From Abelmoschus esculentus (Eukaryota > Streptophyta > Magnoliopsida > Malvales > Malvaceae), in the NCBI GenBank assembly GCA_035048815.1, contig JAUCBN010000049.1:4533501-4597500 (forward strand): DNA of 64,000 bases, given 5' to 3'. A program made the position numbers and the translations under genes. This document shows positions 36,040 to 49,698 of this stretch, one piece after another (within the stretch, counting starts at the first letter, position 1; each line of letters opens with the position of its first letter). A model generated the notes under the pieces. The model did not search any database. It saw nothing but the letters and a program-made list of their open reading frames with translations, and had not been told where the DNA came from.

Positions 36040-39000
36040 GTTTTAACTCCCCAAAATTGGGCCTAGAAGTTTAATGAACCGGTTTAGTCGGTTTAGCCTA
36101 GTTCGGGCTTAAATACTTAAAACTTGATTTTTAATCAAAATAAATTATGAAAAAATATCCTAAAATCATTATTTAGTATATATTTGACTTAGGTTAAATC
36201 AATTTGTAAAATTGACTCTTGAATCCCTACGATCTTGAAATTAGTGACTATTTTGTAAAAATTGAAAACTTGAGGACAATTTCATAAATTAATCCAAAAC
36301 TTTGAATCTTTAAGGGGCTTTAATCCAATCCTAATCCTAGCTGATCTAAGCCTTCCAATGGTCTATTTTAATAACTCATAACCCATAATTTTAATTAATA
36401 ACACAAATCACTTAATATTAATCCTAAAAACCTATTTTTATGTCATAAACCTAAATCTATTTTTTAAAATACCAACTTTTCATCTTATTGGAAGCCATTC
36501 TATCATATTTTCAAAGGTAAACATCAATCTTTTCAATAAAAATTAGTTTGGTTAATTCTTTATAATTTTCTTCTTCGATTTTACTTGAAAAACTCTATTT
36601 TCCATCAAGCTTTAAACCCTTCTCCAAAATTTCGGTTTCTTCCTTACCAAGACATATTCTTCATCCTATTTTCAAGGTAAATATCCATTCTTTTTATTAA
36701 ATTTTCGTTGATTTATTTTCCTATATTTTTTCTTCCTTAAAATCTCTTCGTTTTTCTTCGGTTTTACTTGTTTTTAAACCTTGGAAGGAGGTTGGGTCAA
36801 TTTGGAGGTGAGAATCATCCAAAGCTCTAAAACCTAAAGTTCTTTAATGAAATTCATAAGTTCTTGGATGAATGAAACAATCTTTAAATTCTTGAATTAA
36901 TAAAATTGGTTTTCTTGATAAAAATTCCATTATTTTCTTGATTTTCGTTCAAGGGTTTTCCATGGCTGTTTTTGATGCCTAAATACATGAATCTTGAATT
37001 TTTTAGATGTAATTAAGATGGATTTTAAGTATCTAATCCCGGACATAAGGTCTAGGGGTGTTTGGAGAGGTTTTCGGTGAGTTTCAGTTAAGTTTTAGGG
37101 TGTTTTTAGGGGTTGTCATGTATTGGTCCGACTTGAGGGATGTTTGGGTTTGTTTTAATGCTATAAACCCACTGGTTTTGATTCTTGAATTAGGTCAAGA
37201 GGTAGAGGAACAAGTTTGAGGGAGATCGGAAAGCCGAATAGCGTTTTCGGGTGACTTATGAGGGCTGTCAATTTGGCAAGTTTTAGTAAATCGGTGAGTG
37301 GATTATAAGGTCTACCAATTTGGCATGTGATTATGAATTTTTTTAATTCTCATGAGACTATTTTTAAAAAAGTTTTTATATGTATATGATGCTCCCACGG
37401 TTTTGTTTTGAAAACATGAGAAAAGTAGTTTTTCTGGTTTATGCATTTGATGCATGTATTGGTGGGATGCATGGGTTTATTTCATTGTTTTTAACTTGAA
37501 ACTTGATCATTGGTTTTTGATAATATATTGTCTAGTTAAGTGATGTATCTATTGGGATAAGTTGATCGATCAATAGGGTCTAGAGTGCACTATAAATATT
37601 CAAAAGTCGTACGTGTGTAAATTCCTTGTGTCTTGCATTTAGGCTTTTAGTCTAATATTGTGTGATGGGAGTGATACTGTCACATCCGGGCTGATAGGAG
37701 TGGTACTATCACCGGACACCAAGGTAAGATAATTCATTTTAAGAGTGGTATAAACATGTGCATGCTTTGGGAGTGGTACTAACATGTGGTTGCCCGTTTA
37801 TCCTAACGATTTGGATTGGTACAAATCGGATCACTAGCACCAATATATGATTTTAATTTTTAAAGGTAAGTGTCATGGTTTTTACTTGTTGCATATGGGT
37901 TTATGCATGTGAGGTTTTGTGCATTGGTATACATGTGATTTAAGCATTGTTATGTTGTTAGCATGTAAGACTTGACCTTTGTGCATTGAGATGCATGTGT
38001 AAGCATTGCTATGTGAGTAGCATGTAAGACTTGTGTTTTAGCTTTTAAAGCATGTGATTTTAAAAAGGGTTTTACTAAATTTTAATGATGACATTGTTAG
38101 CCATGATTTCATGACACTTACTGAGTTTTAAAAAGTAGCGTTATTAGCCATGTTTGTTTTGTTTTATAAAGAGCATGACATATTTTTAAATTGATGAAAT
38201 TGGTTTAATATGGGCTGCATTGCAAGGTATTTTTATACTTATTTTTATTCACTCACTAAGCTTATGCTTACTCTCTCATTTACCTTGCAATGCAGAGTAA
38301 ATAATGTTGAGGCAGCAAAGGGAAGCAAGGATCCAGGTAAAACGCCAAGTGTGAGCTCAAGTATGTCTTTTGTAACATTAGTAGTAGTGAGAGAGCAATG
38401 AGGATGAGTTACCATGTTAAGAATTTTGTTATATTGATGAGACTTGTAGTAGTCGTATGCTTATATATGTTTGATGTTGTTTATATTAGCTTTAAGATTT
38501 TGACTTGAATTGTCTATTGATATTCCTTTAGTTATAATATTCTTGTTTTGAAGTTTGATTCTTGATATACCTATGTGTGAATTTGAGTGTTGCTAATAAT
38601 TAAGCATGACTATTTATGAGTCGAATCTATGATGTTGTTATTTAGGTTGGAATGCATATAGAAATCATGTTAAGTATATTCAGTTGATTCTTTCGTATGT
38701 TTATAAGATTGTTAATGTTGAAGCATACTCTTAGGAGTTGAATATATTGTTACTAAATAGGTTGAATTGCATCTAACTAATATGCCTTGATTTGTGCTTA
38801 AAGTGTTTTTAGGTGAATTTGTATATAGAGAATGTCATGAAACATTTGGAGGCTGGAAATAGTCCTTAAACTTTGAGCATGCAATTAAATGACTTGTAGA
38901 TATTATTTTAAGTTAAAATTTGAGATACAAGCATGTAATGAACTTAATTAAATGTTGATAACTTTAATTTCATAATTGGTCCATACATTTATAGAAAATT

Positions 39001-39237
39001 AAAATTAGGTCTTTATAACTTGTTGGGTTAAAATAAGACTCGTTTCTTATCGATTTTTGCTGCAATTGAACTCAGTCCTTGCATGAACATATATGATATA
39101 ACTAAAGCATCTAGATAAGATAAAAAGAAAATAAAATTTAGGGTTGTTTATCGTGGCAATTCTCTGGATTAGCCTCGATATTCCCCATGTAACTCGTTCA
39201 AGTCATGTGGTGTCTAGACCGGGTCGAGGGGGTTACA
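36040..39237 (+). repeat. Long gypsy LTR (about 3.2 kb)
   Basis: Starts right after the polypurine tract (ttttaactcccc, an eroded TGTAACACCC) and ends gagggggttaca at 39237. Inside are short direct repeats around 37670-37790 (gggagtgatact, ggagtggtactat, gggagtggtacta) and the block ctcactaagcttatgcttac near 38250 that is typical before the LTR transcript end. The partner LTR in the same orientation was not found; an inverted partial copy is at 33226-34380. The left limit is approximate. Confidence 0.5.
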
Positions 39238-41908
39238 ATCGCCACCTATCAACTTGGTAGGCCAAACACCATAAAAATTACTAGAGATTTAAAAAGCTTG
39301 GGTTCGAAGTCAGTTACTGTAATCCCTTAATCTTAACTTGAGGTGTACAGTAGGTTAGAATCATTATATTAAAACTTTAACGTCACGTAAATGCTTAAAT
39401 TAATTGATAATAAAATTTGTAAACCAAATATTAAGTATATGATTTAAAAGTGATTATTCTGATTAAAAATAGAGAAAATTGAATAAAATGATTTTATGCA
39501 TAAAGTTTAAAAACATCTCAGATCCCTGATAATCCCAAAATAACTAAAGTAAAAAAAATGTTTATAAATAACCATACTGAAAATAGAATAAAACGTTTTC
39601 CGGTAGAGATCTCTGAGTAAGAAATCCTAGGACCAGATATCTGAAAAAATTAAACTAAAAGAATGATCTATAAAGCCCAATGTGTCTCTAAAGTGCAGTC
39701 AAACATCACAATATCACTCAATTCACAATTACACTTATAACATAATTTTTCGTAGTAAATAAGAACAGAGAGTGATGAATGCAATGTCATAGAGAATGCA
39801 GTCTCATACTCTGAATGCCAAATATAGTGGTGGCTAAACCAATCAATCTCTGTGGAGGTAGTTCCCAAAACCCCTCACCCCTTATTTCATCAAAACGATG
39901 TGCGGTAAAACCACCTTCATCCGTGCAATCCACCCCATGCACATGCTATGCAATCAATTTCAATGATCTCAATGTCTCATCACAGATATCTATATAGTAT
40001 ACGAATCACACTATTCAGTAAATCTGATCACAATCTCACAATGTAACACAAGGTTCACAGTATCACATAGCATGTAAATATATCACAAAGTCTCAGTAAA
40101 TAGGTAAACACAATACACAAAAAATCTAGCACAAGAAGAGAACATAAACTTGAATTCATTTAACAATAGCATAAAAAGAAACACACATTTAGAACAAGAA
40201 GAGAACACACATTTGAATTCATTTAAGAATATCACAAAAAGAAACACATATTTAGCACAAGAAAAAAACACGCATTTGGATTCATTTAACAGTAGCATAT
40301 GAAGAAATAAACATTTAACACAATAAGAAATAGGTTAAATTTAAGAAGTTAACGTTAAAAACTTTACCCTCAAAACCAATTTATTTTATATTGTTTCGTA
40401 ATAATTATAAAATATTTAAATACTTAATAATTCGTCAAAACCAAAATTTAAAATTATAACTAAAAATTGATAACTTGAAAAGAGTTAAAATTCTCAAAAA
40501 TATATTATATCAAAAACTTATTAAAAATAATATTATAGTCTGATGGTTCAAATAAAATATCCGAATGTAAGAAAAATATTTATATATACTGAAAATAACC
40601 TTAATTCCCAATTACATCAAAGTTTCTAAAATAATAATAATAATTTTAATAACTAAAAGTTAGTTTTATATTTAATAATAAAATAACCCGATAAATATGA
40701 GATTCGAGGAAACTAAAAGGGAGTAACCTAAAGAACTTAGTATATCTCTAAGGTGTAGATAAAAATAACAAAACACAGTTTACAAAATTATTTCTCAAGA
40801 ATAATAGTTCAGAAAAAATGCAAAACATAATTTATGAATAACGTCATACACACAACATAATTTACATACTCCAATCACAGTCCAATCCAAAAATCATAAT
40901 TTATCTGAAATTTTATTTCATCCAAAAACACAAATTCACAAGATTTAAAATCATAATTACTCGCAAAAGTGTAAGATCTCAAAATCCTAAAAGTTTTATA
41001 TATTTCTCAAATCACAATACAAAAATTAGACATGACAACAAAACACGAATATTTTTCAAAGCATAAAATATTAAGCATGTTAAAAAAAAAAATTTTGTTT
41101 GAAAAAAAATATAGCACCAGTAAGAGAACACACCTTAACCAAAACGACTCAAATTACTGAATAACATGGTTTTGAACTCGAACATAAATAAAGAATGAAA
41201 ACACAGGATTTAGAGAATCTTGATGAAAGAAAATAATGTAGGGTTTTCTCTTAGACCATAATATGTATTTATAGAGAAAAATAATTGATTCCTATTAGAA
41301 TTAAAATTCTATTAGATAAATATAATAAATATTAAAAAAAGTTGTGTAATTTTAAAAGTAATTCTTTTCTCTATCTGGGACTTTATATAAATATATATTA
41401 TAATAGTAAACAAAGAGTTTTAATAAAATAATAATTAAAATAAAATAATATTTTAAATAAAAAGTAATTGATTGTAGAAAAAATTTTAATAAAAAAATAA
41501 CTAATCTCAGTAAAAATAAAATTTAATTTAAAAACAAAATAGTTATCCAAGAGTTCTCAAACTTCAAAACATATATTATAATAATAAATAAAATAAAATA
41601 ATTTTACTTAAATAATATATAAAGTCACGTTGGAAAAAAATCCTTAAAAAATTAATAAATTACATATTTAGCCATCAATTTGTTTAGGATTTTTTTAAAA
41701 CATCACTTTAAATTTTAAGTTTTAAAATTATATTTAAAATTTTTAAAATTTTACAATCTTATCCCAAAATTTATTATTGAATTTAGAAAATTAATTTAAA
41801 AACCTAAAAAATTAGGGTTTCAAAAATTGGAAATATAAAAAGTAAGGTTTTAGTTTAGGATTCCAAAATTAAGATTTTAAAATTAGGAATAATTTTTGCG
41901 ATGTTACA
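39238..41908 (-). repeat. Probable second gypsy LTR, opposite orientation, decayed
   Basis: On the minus strand it would begin TGTAACATCGC (41908), close to the TGTAACACCC start of chromovirus LTRs. It contains ttttaccgcacatcgttttg and gtggcattcagagt-type text near 39800-39930. The far end is not defined and may be anywhere near 39240. No coding domain is seen. Moderate to low certainty. Confidence 0.5.
40131..40320. repeat. Tandem repeat, three copies, period 63 bases
   Basis: The word tgaattcattta occurs at 40151 and 40214 and as tggattcattta at 40277, each within a unit containing 'cacaagaa(g/a)a(g/a)aaca' and 'cat(a)aaaagaaacaca'. Three units in a row. The minus-strand frame over it has a repeating protein pattern only because of the DNA repeat. 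Confidence 0.5.
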
Positions 41909-42700
41909 GTTAAGAACGAGAAATGATTAACACCCTCGATACGCCTAAAAATGGTACCAAATAGATCACCTTTTTTATTAATGTCAAAAGTTATAAACTT
42001 AGGTGCCATTTAAATTACGATTCAGTTATATATAAGAATTTATTTTAAAAAGCTTTGGTGTTCGAGGAGTAAACCAAAACTACCAACTACTCCTCAAATT
42101 GATAGCCAAGTTTATCCTCGAAAAAGAGAGCTACGCATTAAAAAAAAGAACTCGACTATACACAAAATAAAATGTAAGTACATGCATAAAATTAAAATGT
42201 AAACATACAAACAATACAAATTTACTAAATATATAAACATACGTAAGAAAAGAAAAAAAATATTGTTTATATATTATACAAAATAATGTAGGAAACATGT
42301 ATAAAAATCGTTATATATATTAATAAAATTAATAAAATTAACATTATATAAAATATGATATTCACAATTATTCTATATATACATACACTTTATAATCTAT
42401 AATAGATAATAAAATATCAAATATTATACACATACATATACATAAGAAATCTAAGTTATTATGATAATATAAAATACTTTATACTTAACATAAAATACTA
42501 AATATAATATATAGTATTTTAATAAACTTTAATATACATAAAAACTTAATAAATACTTATATATACATATACGGTAAATATTCTAATACATAATATAATA
42601 TTATATACATATCATCATACAACAAGATTACATACAAAAGTGACATAGATAACATAATTAACAAAAATAACATGAAAGGACAAAGATACAAAATACATAT
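41909..42700. other. A/T-rich spacer, possible gypsy end fragment
   Basis: 41990-42140 on the minus strand has tcgaggataaacttggc, similar to the tail of a gypsy pol. 42160-42700 is a run of 'atatacat' words with no gene. It forms the left flank of the large chromovirus and ends in catat, its target duplication. Confidence 0.5.
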
Positions 42701-45700
42701 TGCGACACCCTCGCCCCGAGTTCGGAGACGGGGCATCGACCAGACTTATAACTTGTAATTAGACCGAAAGTTGTATTCATTTCGTTGACATTTCAATTAT
42801 TTGCAATACATTACAAATCAATCTTGTGTAACACTTATCAATTTTGGGGCCAATTTAAAACTTTTCTAATCTTATACTTATAGCGATTTCCAAATTGAAT
42901 TCAGTTCATTTATCAATTCTAATCACCATCGTGTTTGATCTAAAACTTTAATCAAATTTTATTTGTTTGCCATCATTAATATGTTCTTATTAATCAACCA
43001 ATTTTAATCTCAAGCTTGAACCAAAAGGCTTGGAGGTATTGATACCCCTTATAGAGATGTATCGGAACAGGGGTATCGAACCATCGTTCGATACTGGTCA
43101 ACTATGTTGATCCCTTGACTCGTTGACCAAAAGCTAGAGTGGCCTGGTTCGATACTGGTATCGATGTAATTTCGTTACTGGAAGCTCCAGTATCGAACTA
43201 GGTATCGATACTTGTCTACCTCGTTGACTCGTTGACTAAGGTTGAGTAGCCTGGTTCGATACTGGTATTGATGCAATTTTGTTACTGGAAGTTCCAGTAT
43301 CGAACCAGGTATCGATGCTGGTCTACTTCAATGAATCAATGGCTTAAGGCTATAGTGGCCCGGCTCGATACTGGTATCGAACCAGGAAGCCCTTAATGAA
43401 GCTTGGCATCGATCCAAGCATCGATGCAATTTCATTACTGTAAAGGGTGGTATCGATACCCATGTAAGTGGTATCGATACCCCTGCCCCAATTGGCAGGT
43501 TCCAAGCTTTTTAAGCACTTAAACACAAATCAAAGGACCATCTATATGGTCCCAAATCGTCCCTAATCCTTAAGGAAAAATTTTAACATGTTTAGGTAAC
43601 AAGTAACAACCTAACCATCCTATCTAATTGTCCAATTCAAAGCTCATTCCAATATTTAAACCATTCTACTTTACCATCTCATGACCACTAGTTTAACCAT
43701 ATCTTAGCCTATTGGTTTACATGTTAGACTACATAGCTCATCACTTGCATGACCATACACAATACATTAGCTAAGGTTTCATGGGCAATCTCATCCATAC
43801 CGAGTGTTAGCCTAACCATGGCTTGCCTTAAGGCTTACAAACCAAAAGCTCAATGGCAATATATATATATATATATACAAAACATTAACAAATCTTAGAT
43901 GCATAAATAAGTCTAAGCATGCTTACTATGCCACCATAAGCTAGGAGTTTACAAAAGTTCCGAAATACCATACTTTGATTGCTTTGTGCCCTTGCTTGCT
44001 ATCCGTCTCGATCGAGCTCCTTGGCTCAATTTCCTGTTGTTTTGGGAAGGAGGAAACAAACGAGTGGTAAGTACGTGCTAGGTACTTAGTGAGGCAGCCC
44101 TAAGTCTAACCATATTAGACATAAAACATATAGCAATTATCAAGCTTAATTCAAACGTTATATCAAGTTCATGGTAATAAAGATGGCATGCTTCAATTAA
44201 GCAATTAAATTAATTCATGGCATTAACTCAATCAATATACAAGGTTATCATGCTTCTTGTGTCAATCAAAAGTCTAGTATACTAATCAATTTCATATTCT
44301 ATATGCCAAACATTAACTAACATGTATTCGATGCATGTTGCTCATTAATCAATTTTCGTTTCTCAAGCTTTTATTACACCATTCATGTCATGGACTACAT
44401 ATAGTCGTATGTTCATTCCCAATATCAATAACCACGTTACATTCAAGTGCTACTCATAGCATCAGTTTCATTTCAATATTCCATATCGATACATGATCAA
44501 GAATCCATGCTTCTCAAGCCAATACATGTACATATAGTTCACATTTAAACCTTTAGTCTTTCAATTAAGTTCGTGTGATGCCTTGGTATAGTTAGACAAG
44601 GTAAGCGAGTCAACAAGAGTATCACGAAGACAGTAACAAGAGTACCAAAAAGGCACTAACAAGAGTACCACGAAGGTACTAACAAGAGATACCCATGGTA
44701 TCTAACAATTGGTGACTAACCACCAAATCACGGTACCCACAGTACCAAACAAGAGTACCGAAGTACTAAACAAGAGTGCCGTAGCACTAAACAATGAGCT
44801 CAGACTCTAGGCATGCCGTACTACCTATGACCAACTATCAACCAAGGCTCAATAACATTTTCATTTTCCATTGATCATTATTCGATTCATATTACCAAGT
44901 TCATGTCACCAAGAGCAAGTGTTCATAACATGCTAACATAAAAGCATCTATCATGTTCTAACATATCATTCATATCATATGAACATATATTCAGGTATAT
45001 CATGTCTCAATTCATTGTTCATATCACTATTTATACATGCTTCATGCATGATTCGTGTACCTGGCATCCATAGCCGCGTGCCATAACTTACCTCGGCATT
45101 TCCGAGCCATGTATATGTGCTAAGCTAGTTCTAATAATCTAGCAAGCAAGTCATATCATCAAATAAGTCATTTAACATTAAACCTCCTTCCCTTTTTTTA
45201 TCGAGTATAAGATTAATCCATTCACATGACATATCAAATCAAGTAAACAAAAGATGGTTAGGACTGTAGGTCCTAACCCTAAGGTTTGCCACACTCACTA
45301 TTGATTCCAATCTCTCAAGGGTTGTAGATGACGATCCACTTGCCTCTCTTCCTTGCTAATTCGAGTCTTTCTTTTTTGTTGTCTTCTTCTCTCGAATACT
45401 CTAGTAAGACATATTCATATAATAATTCATTAGGACACATTCAACTAGTTAATCCAAGTGATCTTAGACTTAACAAATATAAACTAGTGCATTTGTTCAT
45501 TAGGGACAGTTTTGCTACCCTATAAAGAATCGATGATATCTCCTAGCTCCCATGTCCGAATCGGGCTTATTTTATATCGTTAGAAAGATAGGAAGACCCT
45601 ATAAAAGGACCAATTAACCTTAAATTTTAATTATTTTCCGATCAGTACCAGATTTCGTTCGAATCAGACTATCCAGATTCGAAATTGTTCGGACAACCCT

Positions 45701-46584
45701 TACGGAAACGCTTATATCTTTTCCTACCGAACTCCGATTCAGGTTCCGTAAATTTTTCCTTAAACTAGGTATATGGGAGTATCATAATTTAAAATTTCAG
45801 CTCCTAAATCCTTAAATCCCGACCTAGGGATTTTTCAAAGATGGCTACTCGGAATGGCATTCCTAGGCATTTTCGACTAAGTTCCATTCTATATGTTCAA
45901 TCCCTAAATCCCCAATTTATTTTCATAAATTTCCAGCACCTTCAAACATAAAATCAACATCATTTGAATCAATTTTTCATTAACATATCAAATCAATTAA
46001 CACTTATAACATTTTCAAAAAAACTAATTTTCCAAGCTACTTAACTTATTGCTCATGCTTCTAGAACTAAACCCAAGCAATTTAAATCCCTAAATCAAGT
46101 TTCTATTAACCAATTTTTAACTTGGAAAATATCACAAGAACATTCGAAATCCATGAATTTAGATTCCAATGTTTCGATTATGGAAAGAATAACTTACCGA
46201 TGTACTTAGGCTTGATTTCTTAACCCAAATCCTAAGCATGCAAAAGCTTTTAAGCTATCTTTCAATGGCTTCCTTCCATTCTTTCACAGGACTCTCTCCC
46301 CCTTTTCTTTTTGCTTTTCTCGTGAATGAGGAGAAGAAAGGAGGAGTGGGCTGAATTTTCCTTGCTTATTAATGTGTAGGGAAATGACCATTTGGCCCTT
46401 TTTAATTATACTAGACTCAATTTGTTGCATGGGGTAGTTTAGGAAAATTGGGTCTTTGCCATGCAACCCTCACATTCTCATCTAATTTAATTTAGTCTCT
46501 CTCTCAATTCAATTAACACATGATTTAATTTTTATCTTATTATTTATTCGAACTATTTCATTAACCCGATTTTAGGGTGTTACA
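42701..46584 (-). repeat. 3' LTR of the chromovirus (3.9 kb, complete)
   Basis: Complete copy, from tgcgacaccc at the left to gggtgttaca at the right on the plus strand. It holds ggtatcgatacc-type words (43050-43480), a (TA)n run near 43860, a block of short 'caagagtacc' repeats (44618-44790) and the 'ccactcgtttgtttcc' text near 44050 typical of the LTR transcript end. Frames such as 45328-45525 and 46466-46284 are not genes; the same frames recur in the other LTR. Confidence 0.5.
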
Positions 46585-46599
46585 ATTCTCCACTCCTTA

Positions 46600-48069
46600 A
46601 AAAGAAATTCTCCCTCGAATTTACCTAAAGGGAACAATTGAGGATATTACGCTTTCATCGTGTCTTCGGGTTCCCAAGTAGCTTCTTCTTTCTTGTGATT
46701 TCTCCAAAGGACTTTCACCAAAGGCACATTCTTGTTTCGAAGTCTTTTAACTTCTCGATCTAGAATCCGAACCGGTTCCTCTTCATAAGACAAATCGGGA
46801 TTCAATTCCAGTTCTTTTGGTTCCAATACATGAGAGGGGTCAGCTCAACATAGAAACATGGAAGACATTGTGTATCTTATCGAACTCACTAGGGAGTGCA
46901 AGACGATAAACCACCGGGCCAATTCTTTCAGCAACCTCGAAAGGTCCAATGAACCGAGGGCTAAGCTTTCCCCTTTTTCCGAATCTAAAGACTTTCTTCC
47001 AAGGAGAGACTTTTAGGAAGACCTTTTCCCCCACTTTATACTAAATATCTCTTCGTTTCAAGTCTGCGTAAGCCTTTTTTCGGTCAAAGGCTTATTTCAG
47101 TCGATCAAGAATAACTTGAATTTGTTCCTCAGTTTCCCGAATCATTTGAGGTCCCAAAACCTTATTCTCTCCCAATTCAGACCAACACAGAGGAGTTCTA
47201 CATTTCCTCCCGTATAAAGCTTCAAAGGGAGCCATTTGAATTGATGCCTGATAGCTATTTTTATACGCAAATTCCACCAAGGGCAGAGACCTCTCCCAAT
47301 TCTTCCCAAAGTCTATAGCACAAGCTCGTAGCATATCCTCTAATACCTGTATCACTCTTTCAGACTAGCCATCGGATTGCGGATGGAAAGCAGTGCTGAG
47401 ATGAACTTTAGTTCCAAGAGCCTTTTGCAAAGACTTCCAAAATCGGGATGTGAAGTTCGGATCTCTATCAGAAATGATCAATGTCGGTACACCATGTAAC
47501 CGAATCACCTCTCGGATGTATATCTCGGCTAAGGTCTCCGAATTCATGTTCTTTCGAACCGGAATAAAATGTGTAGATTTGGTGAGCCTATCAACAATCA
47601 CCCAAATAACATCATTCTTTCTCGGTATAATAGGCAAACCGGTAACAAAATCCATCGTTACTCGATCTCATTTCCACTCGGGCAATTCAATAGGCTGAAG
47701 TAATCCCGTAGGAGCTCGGTGTTCAGCCTTAACTTTCTGACAAGTCAAACACCGGGACACAAAGTCTGTGATGGCTGCTTTCATGCCAGGCCACCAATAC
47801 AAGGATTTCAAGTCTTTATACATCTTAACAGAACCAGGATGGATCGAGAATGAACTTTGGTGTGCTTCTTGTAGGATATGCCTTTTCAATTCTTTATTAT
47901 TCGGGACACATACTCTATCTCTAAAGTAGAGCAATCCATTCGAATGGAGGGAATGTTCAGCATTAGCTTTCGAATCAAGCTTTGTTACTATAGCTTGTAA
48001 CTCAGGATCTGATTGTTGAAGGTCCTTTATTCTCGAAATCAAATCAGATTGAACCTGAAGTTCAAACAA
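46600..48069 (-). pseudogene. Chromovirus integrase and chromodomain remnant
   Basis: Zinc-binding part with HQSSFSIHPG and CLTCQKVKAEH (about 47900-47725), a stop after PEWK, then core MDFVTGLP (first Asp), ISDRDPNFTSRFW (second Asp), a TAG in place of Gln after HPQSDG, SERVIQVLEDML (Glu), and GPFEVAERIGPVVYRLALP of the C-terminal domain. After another shift, EEEPVRILDRE, VKVLWRNHKKEEATWEPED is the chromodomain that targets integration to chromatin in Tekay/Del elements. A stop replaces a residue just after (ATGAAAGCGTAA). Not functional as it stands. Confidence 0.5.
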
Positions 48070-48138
48070 ATATCCTTGCTTTCGATATACTCGAAAGTGA
48101 GCATTTCGAATTTGGGGCTACAAGGAAAATTTTCATAA

Positions 48139-49616
48139 TCAGACACGAAAATTCAAAGAAAGTTTTAATATTTCAAGGTTATTAAATAGCTTACCCAATA
48201 TGGGTTTACGAATAAGGGCATCGGCCACCACGTTGGCTTTTCCGGGATGGTAATCAATGATCAAGTCATAGTCTTTTAACAATTCCATCCATCTTCTTTG
48301 TCTCAAATTCAAGTCCTTTTGAGTCAGGAGGTATTTAACACTTTTGTGATCGGTGTATAGGTAACATTTCTCACCATATAGGTAGTGCCTCCATATCTTG
48401 AGGGCAAATACAATAGCAGCTAACTCGAGATCATGAGTCGGGTAGTTCAGTTCATGAGGCTTCAATTGCCTTGATGCATAAGCGACCACATTGTTTCCTT
48501 GCATCAAAACACAACATAGCCCCGAATGTGGAGCATCACTATACACAGTGAATTCCTTGCTGGATTCCGGTTGAACAAGAACAGGAGCATGGGTCAAAGC
48601 TTGCTTAAGTTGATCAAAGCTTCTTTGTTGGTCCTCCGACCACTCAAACAATTGATCTTTTTAAAGAAGCTTGGTCAAGGGCAAAGCAATAGTGGAGAAT
48701 CCTTTAACAAACCTCCTGTAATACCCGGCTAACCAAGGAAACTTCTAACCTCACTAACATTTTTCGGGGGTCTCCAATCCAAAATGGTTTACACTTTCTT
48801 AGCATCAACCTTGATTCCTTTTGCCGAGATGAAATGGCCAAGGAATGACACTTCCGATAACCATAACTCACACTTGAAGAACTTGGCAAACAATTGACAT
48901 TCCCGGAGAGTCTATAAAACAATTCGAAGGTGTTCTGCGTGTTCCTCCTTATTCCGAGAATACACCAGAATGTCATTAATAAAAACGACCACAAACTAAT
49001 CAAGATGAGGCCGGAAGATTCGATTCATGAGATCCATGAATGTAGCCGGGGGATTAGTTAACCCGAATGGCATCACTAAGAATTCAAAATGGCCATAACG
49101 AGTTCTAAAAGCCGTCTTAGGAACATCCTCTTCTTTTACCCTCATCTGATAGTACCCCGATCGAAGATCAATCCAGGAGAACACCGCAGCATTCTTAAGT
49201 TGATCAAACAAATCTTCAATTCTAGGCAAAGGGTACTTGTTCTTAATGGTCACCTGATTCAATTACCGGTAGTCAATACAAAGCCTTATGGTGCCATCTT
49301 TCTTCTTTACAAACAAAACCGGAGCACCCCATGGAGAAAAACTCGGACGAATGAATCCCTTATCTTGTAGCTCTTGGAGTTGCTTCTTAAGCTCTTTCAA
49401 CTTAATAGGTGCTATTCTATAAGGTGCAATTTATACCGGATTAGTCCCAGGCTGGACTTCTATCCCAAACTCAACTTCTCTGGTCGGAGGAAGACTAGGA
49501 AGTTCCTCCGGAAAAAACATCAACAAATTCAGATACCACCGAGATTTTCGGCAAACCAAAATCATATTCATCTTGCAAAGCCATAGCAGCAAATATCGAA
49601 GTTGGTTTCTTATCAA
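48139..49616 (-). pseudogene. Chromovirus reverse transcriptase and RNase H remnant
   Basis: RT pieces: REVEFGIEVQPGT (49470), KNKYPLPRIEDLFDQL and FSWIDLRSGYYQM (49240-49150, first Asp), FLVMPFGLTNPPATF. The catalytic box, normally FIDDILVYS, is FINDILVYS near 48975, so one Asp is Asn. After a shift come FLGLAGYYRRF, then RNase H with FTVYSDAPHSGL, ALKIWRHYLYGEKCYLYTDH and YHPGKANVVADAL (48651-48200). At least five stops, several at TAG/TGA where Trp, Gln or Arg is expected. That pattern fits C-to-T decay of methylated DNA, an inference. Confidence 0.5.
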
Positions 49617-49698
49617 TTAGGAGGATTGATTCCTTCCCTAAACCATGAAGATACAATCTTCGATTCTAACAGTCGATCCAAGCCTCATGTTTGGTCAA

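Noticed and set aside
46284..46466. 60-codon frame repeated at 57440-57622
   Set aside because: Both copies lie at the same place in the two LTRs; conservation follows from LTR identity, not from coding.
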